A stretch of 64,000 bases of DNA from Solwaraspora sp. WMMA2056 (GTDB taxonomy: Bacteria > Actinomycetota > Actinomycetes > Mycobacteriales > Micromonosporaceae): assembly GCF_030345095.1 (NCBI RefSeq), contig NZ_CP128360.1:5642001-5706000 (forward strand). Reading direction: 5' to 3'. Numbering within the stretch: position 1 is the first letter of the stretch; each line of letters starts with the position of its first letter. The notes beneath the pieces are model-generated. The model was not told where the DNA came from, ran no database searches, and was given only the letters and a program-made list of their open reading frames with translations. Both the position numbers and the translations under genes were made by a program. Shown one piece after another: positions 15,983 through 24,194 of the stretch.

Positions 15983-17577
15983 CCAGGCGCGGCGGCCTCC
16001 TGCGCCCGCGACCGCCCTCGCCCCGGCGCGGCCGCCGGCTGACCGTCGCCGCCGCCGTACTGGCCGTGGTCATGGCCGGGCTCACCGGCTGCACCACGAG
16101 CGACGGCCCCGGCGCGGCACCGCCGGAGGGGTCGGGCCACCCGGATGCCGGCGCCACGACCGGGCTGCCCTGGCGGCCCTGCCCCGAGGTTGCCGGCCAG
16201 TGGTCCGGCGAGGTCGGCGACGACCTGCGCTACGACTGCGCCACGCTCGACGTACCGGTCGACTGGGCCCTCGGCCCGGCCGCCGGAACCCTGCCACTCG
16301 CGCTGCTGCGGGTGCGTTCCGCCGCGCAGCGGGACCGGATCGGCACGCTCGTGGTCAACCCCGGTGGCCCGGGCGTCTCCGGGGTCGACGCCGCCGCGCG
16401 GCTGGCCCTGGGCGAACGGTCCGGCGGCCTGCCGGACGCGGTGCTGCGCCGCTTCGACGTGGTCGGTTTCGACCCGCGCGGGGTGGCCCGCTCCGCCGGT
16501 GTGGACTGTGGGGCCGACGCGGACTGGGACGCTGTCTTCGGTGCCGACCCGGACCCCGACGACGACGCCGCCTTCGCCGCCGCCGCCGAGGTGAACCGGC
16601 GGATCGCGGCCGACTGCGCGGCCCGCCACGGCGACCGGCTCGCCGCCTTCTCCACCCATCAGACCGCCCGGGACCTCGATGCGGTCCGGGCCGCTGTCGG
16701 CGACGAACGACTCACCTACCTCGGCTACTCGTACGGCAGCCTGCTGGGAGCCACCTACGCCCACCTGTTCCCCGAGCGGGTCCGTGCCCTGGTCCTCGAC
16801 GGCGCGATCGATCCGCAGCAGGATCCGGTGGCCGGCTCGCTGGGCCAGGCCGCCGGTTTCGAACGTGCCTTCGACGCGTTCGTCCGGTGGTGCGCCGCCA
16901 CCCCGGCATCCTGCCCGATCAGCACCGACCCCGCCGGCACGCTCGACGACGCCGTCGACCGGGCCAGTACGAAACCGGTGGCGTCGGCCGACGGACGGAC
17001 GGCGACCCCCGGATGGATCTTCTACGCCGTGGTCGCCTCGCTCTACGACGACAGCGGCTGGCCACGGCTGGCCCGTGCCGTGGCCGCGCTGCGCGACGGC
17101 GACCCGGCACCGGTGTTCGCCCTGGCCGACGCCTACACCGGCCGGGACGCCGACGGCGGCTACGACAACCTGTTCGCCGCCAACCTGGCGATCAACTGCG
17201 CCGACGCCGAGATGCCGCTGCGCCCGGCGCAGATCCGCGCGCTGCAGCAGCAGTGGCGCCAGGAACACCCCAGGTTCGGCCCGGCGCTGGCGGTCGGCCT
17301 GCTGGCCTGCGCGCAGTGGCCGACCGCCGCCGACCCGTATCCGGTCGGCGCGGCGGCCGGTGCCCCACCGATCCTGGTGGTCGGCACCACCGGCGATCCG
17401 GCCACCCCGTACGAGCAGGCCCCCCGCCTCGCCGAGCTACTGGGCACCGGAGTGCTGGTGACCTGGGAGGGCGACGGGCACACCGCGTACCCGCACGCAC
17501 CGTGTGTGGCCGCGGCGGTCGACGCGTACCTGATCGATCTGACCGTGCCCGCCGACGACCTGCGCTGCCCGGCCTGA
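15979..17577 (+). CDS. Exported lipoprotein alpha/beta hydrolase, TAP-like (tripeptidyl aminopeptidase family)
   Basis: 532 residues. An Arg-rich N-terminus, hydrophobic stretch and lipobox LTGC (Cys38) predict a lipid-anchored exported enzyme. The alpha/beta hydrolase fold has the oxyanion segment LVVNPGGPGVSG, the nucleophile elbow GYSYGS (Ser about 252), and the late catalytic His in WEGDGHTAYPH. The C-terminal TAP-like domain around PILVVGTTGDPATPYEQ is typical of SlpD/SlpE and Rv2672-type proteases. It probably releases peptides or hydrolyses esters outside the membrane. Translation begins in the ligC stop (GTGA), so it is coupled to the ligase gene although no functional link is obvious. 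Upstream in-frame codons lie inside ligC. Confidence 0.88.
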   Translation: MTRRGGLLRPRPPSPRRGRRLTVAAAVLAVVMAGLTGCTTSDGPGAAPPEGSGHPDAGATTGLPWRPCPEVAGQWSGEVGDDLRYDCATLDVPVDWALGPAAGTLPLALLRVRSAAQRDRIGTLVVNPGGPGVSGVDAAARLALGERSGGLPDAVLRRFDVVGFDPRGVARSAGVDCGADADWDAVFGADPDPDDDAAFAAAAEVNRRIAADCAARHGDRLAAFSTHQTARDLDAVRAAVGDERLTYLGYSYGSLLGATYAHLFPERVRALVLDGAIDPQQDPVAGSLGQAAGFERAFDAFVRWCAATPASCPISTDPAGTLDDAVDRASTKPVASADGRTATPGWIFYAVVASLYDDSGWPRLARAVAALRDGDPAPVFALADAYTGRDADGGYDNLFAANLAINCADAEMPLRPAQIRALQQQWRQEHPRFGPALAVGLLACAQWPTAADPYPVGAAAGAPPILVVGTTGDPATPYEQAPRLAELLGTGVLVTWEGDGHTAYPHAPCVAAAVDAYLIDLTVPADDLRCPA

Positions 17578-17637
17578 GCCGGCACCCTGACCGGTTCCGG
17601 CACGCCGGACCGGTTTGGGGCCGGGCGGTTCCGCAGG

Positions 17638-18681
17638 TCAGCCAGGCGTGTCCGGACGGGCCCGCGAGGGCTGCACCCGCCTCGGTTCGCCGGGCATCTT
17701 CGGATGATCCGGCGGGTACGGCAGGTCCCCGCCCCGGCCGTCCCGCTCGTCGCGGTCGGCCCACTCCAGCAGCGGGCCGATGTCCCACGGCGTGTCGTCG
17801 ATGCCGGCGTGTGGGTCGCCCCGCCCGGCCAGCCGGGGCGGCACCGTCCGCAGGTCGAAGTCGTCCGGTTCCACCTCGGTCAACTCGTCCCAGCTCACCG
17901 GGGTGGAGACGGTGGCGCGGGCGTTGGCGCGCAGCGAATAGGCGCAGGCGATGGTGCGGTCCCGGGCCATCTGGTTGTAGTCGACGAAGACCTTCTCGCC
18001 GCGCTCCTCCTTCCACCACGAGGTGGTGACCAGGTCGGGGCGGCGACGCTGCACCTCGCGGGCGAACGCGATCACCGCCCGGCGTACCTCGGCGAACGAC
18101 CAGCGGGGCACGATCCGCAGGTAGACGTGCACCCCCCGGCCGCCGGAAGTTTTCGGGTAGCCGACCGCGCCGAGTTCGTCGAGCAGCGCACGCACCTCGC
18201 CGGCAGCGGCGACCGCATCGGCGAAGTCGGTGCCCGGCTGCGGGTCCAGGTCGATCCGCAACTCGTCCGGCCGGTCGACGTCGGCGGCGCGCACCGGCCA
18301 GGGGTGGAACACCACCGTGCCCATCTGCGCCGCCCAGGCCACATGGGCCAGGTCGGCGGGGCAGAGTTCGTCGGCGGTCCGGCCGCTGGGAAAGGCGATC
18401 CGGGCGGTACGCAGCCACGGCGGCACGCCCCGGGCCGGCACCCGCTTCTGGTAGAACATCTCCCCGTCGACGCCGTCCGGGAAGCGTTGCAGCGTCGTCG
18501 GGCGGTCCCGCAGCGCCCGCAGGATCCCGTCGCCGACGGCCAGGTAGTAGTCGAACACGTCCTGCTTCGTGTAGCCCGGACCGGGGAAACAGACCCGGTC
18601 CGGGCTGCTCAGCCGCACCTGATGGCCCGCCACCTCGACGGTGGTCGCCGACGTCCGGATACTGCGGCTCGTGCCAGCCAT
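17638..18681 (-). CDS. LigD-type polymerase domain (primase-polymerase) protein, stand-alone
   Basis: 347 residues of the archaeo-eukaryotic primase type found as the polymerase domain of LigD. The catalytic acidic pair is in LRIDLDPQPG (D144, D146). The nucleotide segment is KTSGGRGVHVYLRI (177-190), and the later acidic region EKVFVDYNQMARDRT is present. No ligase or phosphoesterase domain is attached. Such polymerases fill gaps with NTPs or dNTPs during end joining with Ku; Ku is not in this window. The ATG at 18681 has TATTGT six bases upstream and no ribosome site, so it is probably leaderless. It diverges from msrB, with 75 bases between the start codons. Confidence 0.9.
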   Translation of the reverse strand: MAGTSRSIRTSATTVEVAGHQVRLSSPDRVCFPGPGYTKQDVFDYYLAVGDGILRALRDRPTTLQRFPDGVDGEMFYQKRVPARGVPPWLRTARIAFPSGRTADELCPADLAHVAWAAQMGTVVFHPWPVRAADVDRPDELRIDLDPQPGTDFADAVAAAGEVRALLDELGAVGYPKTSGGRGVHVYLRIVPRWSFAEVRRAVIAFAREVQRRRPDLVTTSWWKEERGEKVFVDYNQMARDRTIACAYSLRANARATVSTPVSWDELTEVEPDDFDLRTVPPRLAGRGDPHAGIDDTPWDIGPLLEWADRDERDGRGGDLPYPPDHPKMPGEPRRVQPSRARPDTPG

Positions 18682-18687
18682 ACGCCG

Positions 18688-18693
18688 ACAATA
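18688..18693 (-). promoter_or_regulatory. -10-like hexamer TATTGT, leaderless start at 18681
   Basis: On the minus strand TATTGT plus six bases precedes the ATG of the LigD-type polymerase gene. It lies back to back with the msrB hexamer. Confidence 0.45.
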
Positions 18694-18744
18694 GGTCAGC
18701 GGACCCGGGTTCGCCGCCCCGACGCGTCGGGGCGGCGTCCGCCG

Positions 18745-18750
18745 TACCGT
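18745..18750 (+). promoter_or_regulatory. -10-like hexamer TACCGT, leaderless start of msrB
   Basis: TACCGT plus six bases precedes the ATG at 18757, with no ribosome site. Confidence 0.45.
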
Positions 18751-18756
18751 TGAGGC

Positions 18757-19197
18757 ATGACCGACGACAAGGTTGACCTGCCCCGCACCGGCGACCGGCC
18801 GCGGACCGCCGACCTGCCCCACACCGACGAGCAGTGGCGGGCGAGGTTGAACCCCGAGCAGTTCCGGGTGCTGCGCCAGGCCGGCACCGAACGGCCCTGG
18901 TCGGGCGAGTACGTCGAGACCACCACGGTCGGTACGTACCACTGCCGGGCCTGCGACGCGCCGCTGTTCACCAGCGACACCAAGTTCGACTCGCACTGTG
19001 GCTGGCCGAGCTTCGACGAGGCACTGCCCGGCGCAGTGCGTTACATCGAGGACCGGTCGCACGGCATGGTGCGCACCGAGGTGCGCTGCGCGACCTGCGA
19101 TTCGCATCTGGGCCACCGCTTCGACGGCGAGCGGTACACCTCGAAGAACGCCCGGTACTGCATGAACTCGGTGGCGCTACGGCTCGAGCCGGCCTGA
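18757..19197 (+). CDS. msrB: Peptide-methionine (R)-S-oxide reductase MsrB
   Basis: 146 residues. MsrB reduces methionine-R-sulfoxide in oxidised proteins using thioredoxin. The structural zinc is bound by two CxxC pairs, CRAC (HCRACDAPLF) and CATC (CATCDSHLGHRFDG). The family signature FDSHCGWPSF is complete. The catalytic Cys lies in the C-terminal RYCMNSVALRL. An N-terminal extension of about 25 polar residues is typical of actinobacterial forms. The gene is monocistronic: a T-rich hairpin terminator follows and a leaderless promoter precedes it. Confidence 0.97.
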   Translation: MTDDKVDLPRTGDRPRTADLPHTDEQWRARLNPEQFRVLRQAGTERPWSGEYVETTTVGTYHCRACDAPLFTSDTKFDSHCGWPSFDEALPGAVRYIEDRSHGMVRTEVRCATCDSHLGHRFDGERYTSKNARYCMNSVALRLEPA

Positions 19198-19219
19198 CCA
19201 CGGACCCCACGGTCGCCCG

Positions 19220-19256
19220 GTCACCGACGTACCGCTGGTCGGTCGGTGGTTTTTTT
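19220..19256 (+). terminator. Intrinsic terminator after msrB
   Basis: A stem CACCGAC/GTCGGTG (19222-19228 with 19242-19248, extendable by wobble pairs) with a 13-base loop is followed by seven T (19250-19256). A T-run this long stands out in such GC-rich DNA. Confidence 0.7.
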
Positions 19257-19311
19257 CCGGATTGCACCGCCCCGTTACGGCCGATGACGCACGCTGCGAG
19301 GAGGCCGACGT

Positions 19312-19584
19312 TTGGGGGACATGATGGCGACCTGTGAGGTCTGCGGCAACGACTACTGGATGGCGTTCGACATCCGGACGGTGAGCGGGGACACCTACAC
19401 CTTCGACTCGTTCGAGTGCGCGATCCAGCTCCTCGCACCGATCTGCGAGCACTGCCAGTGCAAGATCGTCGGGCACGGCGTCGAGGTGTCGGGCCGGTTC
19501 TTCTGCTGTGCGCACTGCGCCCGCACCGTGGACCAGGAGACCGGCGCGCAGGTACGCGACGCGGTCGGTAGCCGACCGGGCTGA
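19312..19584 (+). CDS. Small Cys-rich zinc-ribbon / metallothionein-like protein
   Basis: 90 residues. Two clusters of metal ligands are visible: CEVCGN near the N-terminus, and the C-terminal CEHCQCKIVGHGVEVSGRFF followed by CCAHCAR. A conserved-looking core DSFECAIQLLAP joins them. The C-terminal half resembles the prokaryotic metallothionein/zinc-ribbon type, so metal binding is likely, but the cellular role is unknown. The TTG at 19312 is chosen because GAGGAGG (19298-19304) is seven bases upstream. The ATG codons at 19321 and 19324 are alternatives with poor spacing. The gene sits between msrB and an acetyltransferase. Confidence 0.75.
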   Translation: MGDMMATCEVCGNDYWMAFDIRTVSGDTYTFDSFECAIQLLAPICEHCQCKIVGHGVEVSGRFFCCAHCARTVDQETGAQVRDAVGSRPG

Positions 19585-19590
19585 TCGGCG

Positions 19591-19596
19591 TATCAT
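19591..19596 (+). promoter_or_regulatory. -10-like hexamer TATCAT, leaderless start at 19605
   Basis: TATCAT plus eight bases precedes the GTG of the ElaA-type acetyltransferase, with no ribosome site. Confidence 0.35.
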
Positions 19597-19604
19597 CGCT
19601 CGGC

Positions 19605-20168
19605 GTGCCCGCCGAACCCGCCCTCACCTCACATGTCGCACATACCGTCGAGCTCGATCCGATCACCCTCTACCAACTGCTGAAACTCCGGGTCGACGTC
19701 TTCGTCGTGGAGCAGGAGTGCGCGTACCCGGAGCTGGACGGGCGCGACCTTGAGCCGCAGACCCGGCAGCTGTGGCTGGCCCGGGCCGGAGCGCTGGTCG
19801 CCTGCCTGCGCCTGCTGACCGAACCGGACACGGACCAGGCCGGACCAGACACGGACCAGGCCGGACCAGACACGGACCAGGCCGGACCAGACACGGACCA
19901 GGCCGGCGGTGGCCGGGTTCGTCGGATCGGCCGGGTGGCGGTGGCCGCGCACGAACGCGGCCGAGGCCATGCCGACCGGCTGCTCGACGCCGCCCTGGCG
20001 ATCGCCGGTGACCAGCCGTGTGTCCTCGACGCCCAGGCCCACCTGACGGCCCTCTACGCCCGGCACGGATTCGTCGTCGCCGGCCCGGAGTACGTCGAGG
20101 ACGGAATTCCGCACGTGCCGATGCGTCGGCCACCCGGGGTCCACGGCGGGACGCGGCACGCGAAGTGA
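19605..20168 (+). CDS. ElaA-type GNAT N-acetyltransferase with in-frame tandem-repeat insertion
   Basis: 187 residues. The ElaA-like GNAT fold is seen in LYQLLKLRVDVFVVEQECAY, PELDGRD, LWLARAGALVACLRLL and the acetyl-CoA loop RIGRVAVAAHERGRGHADRL, ending in LYARHGFVVAGPEYVEDG and IPHVPMR. These enzymes transfer acetyl from acetyl-CoA; the acceptor is unknown. Between the strand LRLLTE and the strand RIGRVAV the protein contains four exact copies of PDTDQAG (about residues 74-101). Relatives have a short loop there. The insert keeps the frame and lies in a surface loop, so the enzyme is probably still active. Confidence 0.88.
   Translation: MPAEPALTSHVAHTVELDPITLYQLLKLRVDVFVVEQECAYPELDGRDLEPQTRQLWLARAGALVACLRLLTEPDTDQAGPDTDQAGPDTDQAGPDTDQAGGGRVRRIGRVAVAAHERGRGHADRLLDAALAIAGDQPCVLDAQAHLTALYARHGFVVAGPEYVEDGIPHVPMRRPPGVHGGTRHAK
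19824..19907 (+). repeat. Four tandem 21-bp repeats inside the ElaA gene
   Basis: Unit CCAGACACGGACCAGGCCGG plus A, repeated four times with small differences in the first and last copies. Each unit encodes PDTDQAG. The unit is a multiple of three, so copy-number change by slippage keeps the frame. Confidence 0.95.
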
Positions 20169-20265
20169 CGCCCGCCCCGCGGTACGCCGAGTGGCCGGCG
20201 GCCGAGTGGACGATACCGTCCACCGCGGCCGCCGGCCCCCTGCTCGGCAGCACCGGACCCGAGGG

Positions 20266-20640
20266 TCAGTGGTGCCGCTCGCCGGAGTTGCGCCACGCGC
20301 TACCGGCCTTGGCCAGACCACGGCTCACGATGTAACCGATGGTCAGCAGGGCCACATACCACCAGGCGGTGCTGGCGGGGAAGGGGTCCCCGACGCCGGC
20401 CGTGCCCTGCACGCCGTCGATGTCGGCGTTGACGACCTGGGAAGCCAGCAGAACGCCGACCACGGCGATCAGGTAGACGTAGAACTCCGTACTCCTGAAT
20501 GCCGACTTGGTCTCGGTGCCCGGTGCCATCGCCGGCCGCATCCCGGCATTCATGTCGCCCATCCGGGTGGCGGTGGCGGACTGCTGGTCCATCATCGGCC
20601 GGTTCATAGCGGTGTCGCGGGTCGGAGCTTGCGTACTCAT
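20266..20640 (-). CDS. Small membrane protein of unknown function
   Basis: 124 residues. The polar, Met-rich N-terminus (MNRPMMDQQSATATRMGDMN) is followed by two predicted membrane helices: STEFYVYLIAVVGVLLASQVV and TAWWYVALLTIGYIVSRGLA. The short linker DIDGVQGTAGVGDPF lies between them. A basic C-terminus (KAGSAWRNSGERHH) completes it. The ATG at 20640 is fixed by GGAGGAGGG just upstream on the minus strand. I do not recognise the family. It is downstream of hemQ on the same strand with a 118-base gap, so it could be a separate unit or the tail of the haem operon. Confidence 0.75.
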   Translation of the reverse strand: MSTQAPTRDTAMNRPMMDQQSATATRMGDMNAGMRPAMAPGTETKSAFRSTEFYVYLIAVVGVLLASQVVNADIDGVQGTAGVGDPFPASTAWWYVALLTIGYIVSRGLAKAGSAWRNSGERHH

Positions 20641-20758
20641 CGTGCCCTCCTCCGGATCAGATGAGTGGTTCTCCGGTCCGGTCGGTACGGCCCGGTCGGC
20701 CGAACCAACCTCGGGGGGCACGTTCCTGGTACCCACCGTCGCCCGGCCACCAACCCGA

Positions 20759-21463
20759 TCAGGGCAGGTTGTTCACCAGATCGGCGACCGGGCGCCGCCG
20801 GCCGGTGAAGAACGGCACCTCCTCGCGGACGTGCCGGCGGGCCGACGAGGCGCGCAGGTCCCGCATCAGGTCGACGATCCGGTGCAGTTCGTCGGCTTCG
20901 AAGGCGAGCAGCCACTCGTAGTCCCCAAGCGCGAAGGACGCAACCGTGTTGGCCCGTACGTCCGGATAAGGGCGGGCCATCTGGCCGTGTTCGGCCAGCA
21001 TCGCCCGACGCTCGGCGTCCGGCAGCAGGTACCACTCGTACGACCGGACGAACGGGTAGACGCAGATGTACGGCCGGGGCTCCTCGCCGGCCAGGAACGC
21101 CGGCACATGGCTCTTGTTGAACTCGGCCGGCCGGTGCAGCGCCATCTGGGACCAGACCGGGACGAGATGGCGACCCAGCGCGGTGCGGCGCAGGCGCCCG
21201 TACGCGTCCTGCAGGTCGTCGCTGTCGGCGGCGTGCCACCAGATCATGATGTCGGCGTCGGCGCGCAGCCCGGCGACGTCGTAGGTACCGCGTACCGTGA
21301 CGCCCTTGGCAGTCAGCTCGTCGATCAGCGACTCGACCTCACCGATCAGCCCGTCGCGCAACGCCGGCAACCGCTCGGCGACCCGGAACACCGACCACAT
21401 CGTGTACTGGATCGTCGCGTTCAGCTCCCGCAGCCGCGCCGCGTTGCTCTGCTCGCCGCTCAT
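20759..21463 (-). CDS. hemQ: HemQ, coproheme decarboxylase (chlorite-dismutase family)
   Basis: 234 residues. HemQ converts iron coproporphyrin III to haem b using peroxide, the last step of the route used by actinobacteria. Family segments are clear: [52 protein letters not shown] containing the catalytic Tyr region, [20 protein letters not shown] and the C-terminal [11 protein letters not shown]. The start overlaps the hemY stop (ATGA, 21460-21463) and GGAGGGAGT precedes it. hemE, hemY and hemQ are in order on one strand. Confidence 0.95.
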   Translation of the reverse strand: MSGEQSNAARLRELNATIQYTMWSVFRVAERLPALRDGLIGEVESLIDELTAKGVTVRGTYDVAGLRADADIMIWWHAADSDDLQDAYGRLRRTALGRHLVPVWSQMALHRPAEFNKSHVPAFLAGEEPRPYICVYPFVRSYEWYLLPDAERRAMLAEHGQMARPYPDVRANTVASFALGDYEWLLAFEADELHRIVDLMRDLRASSARRHVREEVPFFTGRRRPVADLVNNLP

Positions 21464-22890
21464 CGGCGTACTCCCTCCAGGGTGGTGACAATCTCGTCGG
21501 CGGCGTTCTCGCCGGACCGTACGCACACCGGGATGCCGATCCCGTCGAAGGCCGCACCGGCCAGCGCAAGCCCCCGCTGGGTGCCGCGCAGCGACCGCCG
21601 GGCCGCCGCGACCCGGCCCAGGTGCCCCGGCGGGTACTGCGGCAACGCGCCGCCCCAGCGCTGCACGTGCGACTGCGCGACGGCCGGCAGCCGCGCCCCG
21701 GTCAACCGGCCCAGCTCGGCGTGCGCGGTGGCGACCAGTTCGTCGTCGTCGCGCTGCAGCAACTGCTCGTCGCCGTGGCGGCCGACGGAGGCCCGCACCA
21801 CGGCGAGCCCGTCCGTACGACGCAGGTGGGCCCATTTGGTGCTGAAGAACGTGGCCGCCTTCGTCGTGGTGCCTTCGGTCGCCGGCACCAGGAAACCGGA
21901 CAACTCCGGCAGGTCAGGGGCGGGCAGCGCCAGGGTGACCAGGGCGATGCTGGCGTAGTCCAGGGCGCCGACACCGACGGCCGCGGCCGCGTCGACCGCC
22001 GCGAGCAACCGGGCGGCCGGCCGGGCCGGCACGGCGAGCACGACGGCGTCGGCGTCGATCCGCTCGGCACCCCGGGTCGGTCCGACCACCAGCCGCCACC
22101 CCGTCGACGTAGCCGCCAGCTCCCGCACCGTGGCACCGGTGCGCAGCGTGACGTCGACCGGGCCGCCGCCGGCGGTCGCCGCCTGCGCCACGGCGGTCAC
22201 CAGCCGGCTCAGTCCACCGTCGATGCTGGCGAAGACCGGTGCACCGGCGGCGGGCGGTCGGGCCGCCAGGGCCGCCCGGACCGCCGCGCGCAGGGTGTGC
22301 TCCCGGCGGGCGGCGGCGGCCAGCCCGGGGATCGTGGTGGCCAGCGACAACGTGTCGGCGCGGCCGGCGTACACCCCGCCGAGCATCGGATCGACGAGCC
22401 GTTCGACGACGTCGTCACCGAGCCGACGACGGACCAGTTCCCCTACCGCGACGTCGGCGTCGGGGCCGAGCAACGGCCGGCCGTCGTCGGGGTCGAGGTT
22501 CTCGTCGGCGCGGGCCACCGCCGCGATGGCGGCAAGATCTCCGGGTACGCCGATCAGCGTCCCGCCCGGCAGCGGCCGCAGCTGCCCACCGATGGCCAGG
22601 GCGGCCTGGCCGACCGCCGGATGCACCAACTGGTCACCGAGGCCGACCCGGCGGGCCAGGGCCAGTGCCGCAGAGTCCCCACCGGCGGGATCGCGCATCA
22701 GGAACGCCTCAGCCCCGCGCTCCACCGGCAGCCCGGCGAACTGCCCGGTACGCAGCTTGCCGCCCAGCTCACCGGACTGTTCGAAGAGCGTGATCCTGGT
22801 GCCGGCCGGGCAGCGCTCGCGCAGCCGCACCACTGCGGCCAGCCCGGCGATCCCGCCACCCACCACGGCTATCCGCCACGGTTGCTGCAT
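21460..22890 (-). CDS. hemY: Coproporphyrinogen III / protoporphyrinogen oxidase (HemY/CgoX)
   Basis: 476-residue FAD-dependent oxidase. The N-terminal dinucleotide fold is [17 protein letters not shown] followed by the acidic end of strand 2 (ITLFEQSG). The middle has [14 protein letters not shown], and the C-terminal FAD-closing motif [16 protein letters not shown] is present. In organisms with HemQ this enzyme oxidises coproporphyrinogen III, and that substrate is inferred here from the neighbour. Translation is coupled to hemQ. The start has CAAGGT six bases upstream and no clear ribosome site, so a leaderless or internal promoter is possible 72 bases after hemE. Confidence 0.95.
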   Translation of the reverse strand: MQQPWRIAVVGGGIAGLAAVVRLRERCPAGTRITLFEQSGELGGKLRTGQFAGLPVERGAEAFLMRDPAGGDSAALALARRVGLGDQLVHPAVGQAALAIGGQLRPLPGGTLIGVPGDLAAIAAVARADENLDPDDGRPLLGPDADVAVGELVRRRLGDDVVERLVDPMLGGVYAGRADTLSLATTIPGLAAAARREHTLRAAVRAALAARPPAAGAPVFASIDGGLSRLVTAVAQAATAGGGPVDVTLRTGATVRELAATSTGWRLVVGPTRGAERIDADAVVLAVPARPAARLLAAVDAAAAVGVGALDYASIALVTLALPAPDLPELSGFLVPATEGTTTKAATFFSTKWAHLRRTDGLAVVRASVGRHGDEQLLQRDDDELVATAHAELGRLTGARLPAVAQSHVQRWGGALPQYPPGHLGRVAAARRSLRGTQRGLALAGAAFDGIGIPVCVRSGENAADEIVTTLEGVRR

Positions 22891-22896
22891 ACCGCC

Positions 22897-22902
22897 ACCT
22901 TG
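22897..22902 (-). promoter_or_regulatory. -10-like hexamer CAAGGT before hemY
   Basis: On the minus strand CAAGGT plus six bases precedes the hemY ATG (22890). It could give a leaderless hemY-hemQ transcript; AAGG might instead act as a weak ribosome site. Confidence 0.3.
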
Positions 22903-22962
22903 CCACCCCGGGCCGGCGGGGTCGCCGGCCGCCTTGCCGTGTTGTGACCTGTCGCGCCGCGC

Positions 22963-24039
22963 TCAGCGGGCCGACACGGTGTGGACCAGCTCGACCACCC
23001 GGGTCAGCACCTCGGGGTCGGTTTCCGGCAGTACGCCGTGGCCGAGGTTGAACACGTGGCCGGGCGCGGCGAGGCCTTCGGCCAGCACCCGCCGGACCTC
23101 GGTCTCGATCACCTGCCACGGTGCCAGCAGCAGGCACGGGTCGAGGTTGCCCTGGACCGACTTTCCTGGGCCGACGCGTACCGTCGCGGCGTCCAGTGGG
23201 GTACGCCAGTCGACGCCGACGACGTCGGCACCGGCCTCGGCCATGGCACCGAGCAGTTCGGCGGTGCCGACCCCGAAGTGGATCCGGGGTACCCCGGCGT
23301 CGGCGAGGGAGTGCAGCACGGTCACCGAGTGCGGCAGGACGTAGCGGCGGTAGTCGGCCTCGGACAGCGCGCCGGCCCACGAGTCGAACAGTTGCACCGC
23401 CGACGCTCCGGCGGCGACCTGCACCCGCAGGAACTCGACGGTGATCTCGGCGAGCCGCGCGCAGAGCGCGTGCCAGGTCTCCGGGTCTGCGTACATCAGC
23501 GCCTTGGTGCGGGCGTGGGTCCGCGACGGTCCGCCCTCGACGAGGTAGCTCGCCAGGGTGAACGGCGCACCGGCGAAGCCGATCAGGGGGGTGGCGCCGA
23601 GTTCGGCGACGAGCAGCCGGACGGCCTCGTCGACGAAGCCGACGTCGTCGAGGCTGATCCGACGCAGCCGGCCCACGTCGCCGGCGCTGCGGACCGGGTG
23701 GGCGATGACCGGTCCGGTGCCGGCCACGATGTCCAGCTCGACGCCGGCCGCCGCCACCGGTACGACGATGTCGCTGAACAGGATCGCGGCATCCACGCCG
23801 TGCCGGCGTACCGGCTGCAGGGTGATCTCGGCGACCATGTCCGGTTGCCGGCAGGCCTGCAGCATGCCGGTCCCGCTGCGCAGTTCGCGGTACTCCGGCA
23901 GCGACCGGCCGGCCTGGCGCATGAACCACACCGGTGTGTGCGGTACGGGTTCGCCCCGGCAGGCCCGGACGAAGGCGGAGTCGGCCGGGGTGGCGGACGC
24001 GGCGTGTGGGGCGGTGTCGCCCGGTGTCGTCGTGGTCAT
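22963..24039 (-). CDS. hemE: Uroporphyrinogen decarboxylase HemE
   Basis: 358 residues. HemE removes four carboxyl groups from uroporphyrinogen III to make coproporphyrinogen III. The substrate-binding signature [14 protein letters not shown] is intact, as are [38 protein letters not shown] and the C-terminal [14 protein letters not shown]. The ATG at 24039 has GGAAGGA a few bases upstream. An upstream in-frame extension to 24150 runs into the left end of the TnpB element and is rejected. The insertion begins about 20 bases beyond the ribosome site, so the native promoter has probably been displaced. Confidence 0.97.
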   Translation of the reverse strand: MTTTTPGDTAPHAASATPADSAFVRACRGEPVPHTPVWFMRQAGRSLPEYRELRSGTGMLQACRQPDMVAEITLQPVRRHGVDAAILFSDIVVPVAAAGVELDIVAGTGPVIAHPVRSAGDVGRLRRISLDDVGFVDEAVRLLVAELGATPLIGFAGAPFTLASYLVEGGPSRTHARTKALMYADPETWHALCARLAEITVEFLRVQVAAGASAVQLFDSWAGALSEADYRRYVLPHSVTVLHSLADAGVPRIHFGVGTAELLGAMAEAGADVVGVDWRTPLDAATVRVGPGKSVQGNLDPCLLLAPWQVIETEVRRVLAEGLAAPGHVFNLGHGVLPETDPEVLTRVVELVHTVSAR

Positions 24040-24181
24040 CGGAGTCCTTCCGTGGATACTTCGGCCTTCAGGCCGGAGAGGAAACGGAACCCCTGCGGAG
24101 CAGGGCAGGGATAGCAGGTCCGCCGCCGGGGCGGATCGGCGTCCGCCCACACGCCACCGGAAGGCTCACCGGTCGGATTGT

Positions 24182-24187
24182 TAGACT
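24182..24187 (+). promoter_or_regulatory. -10-like hexamer TAGACT, leaderless start of tnpB
   Basis: TAGACT plus seven bases precedes the GTG at 24195. No ribosome site is visible, so this start is preferred over longer in-frame versions that reach into hemE. Confidence 0.4.
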
Positions 24188-24194
24188 GTGGACT

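Noticed and set aside
19824-19907. CRISPR-like array
   Set aside because: The repeats are contiguous 21-base units without spacers and lie in frame inside a coding region.
24040-24150. Extended hemE start inside the TnpB element
   Set aside because: The extension is not HemE-like and the ATG at 24039 has a good ribosome site.
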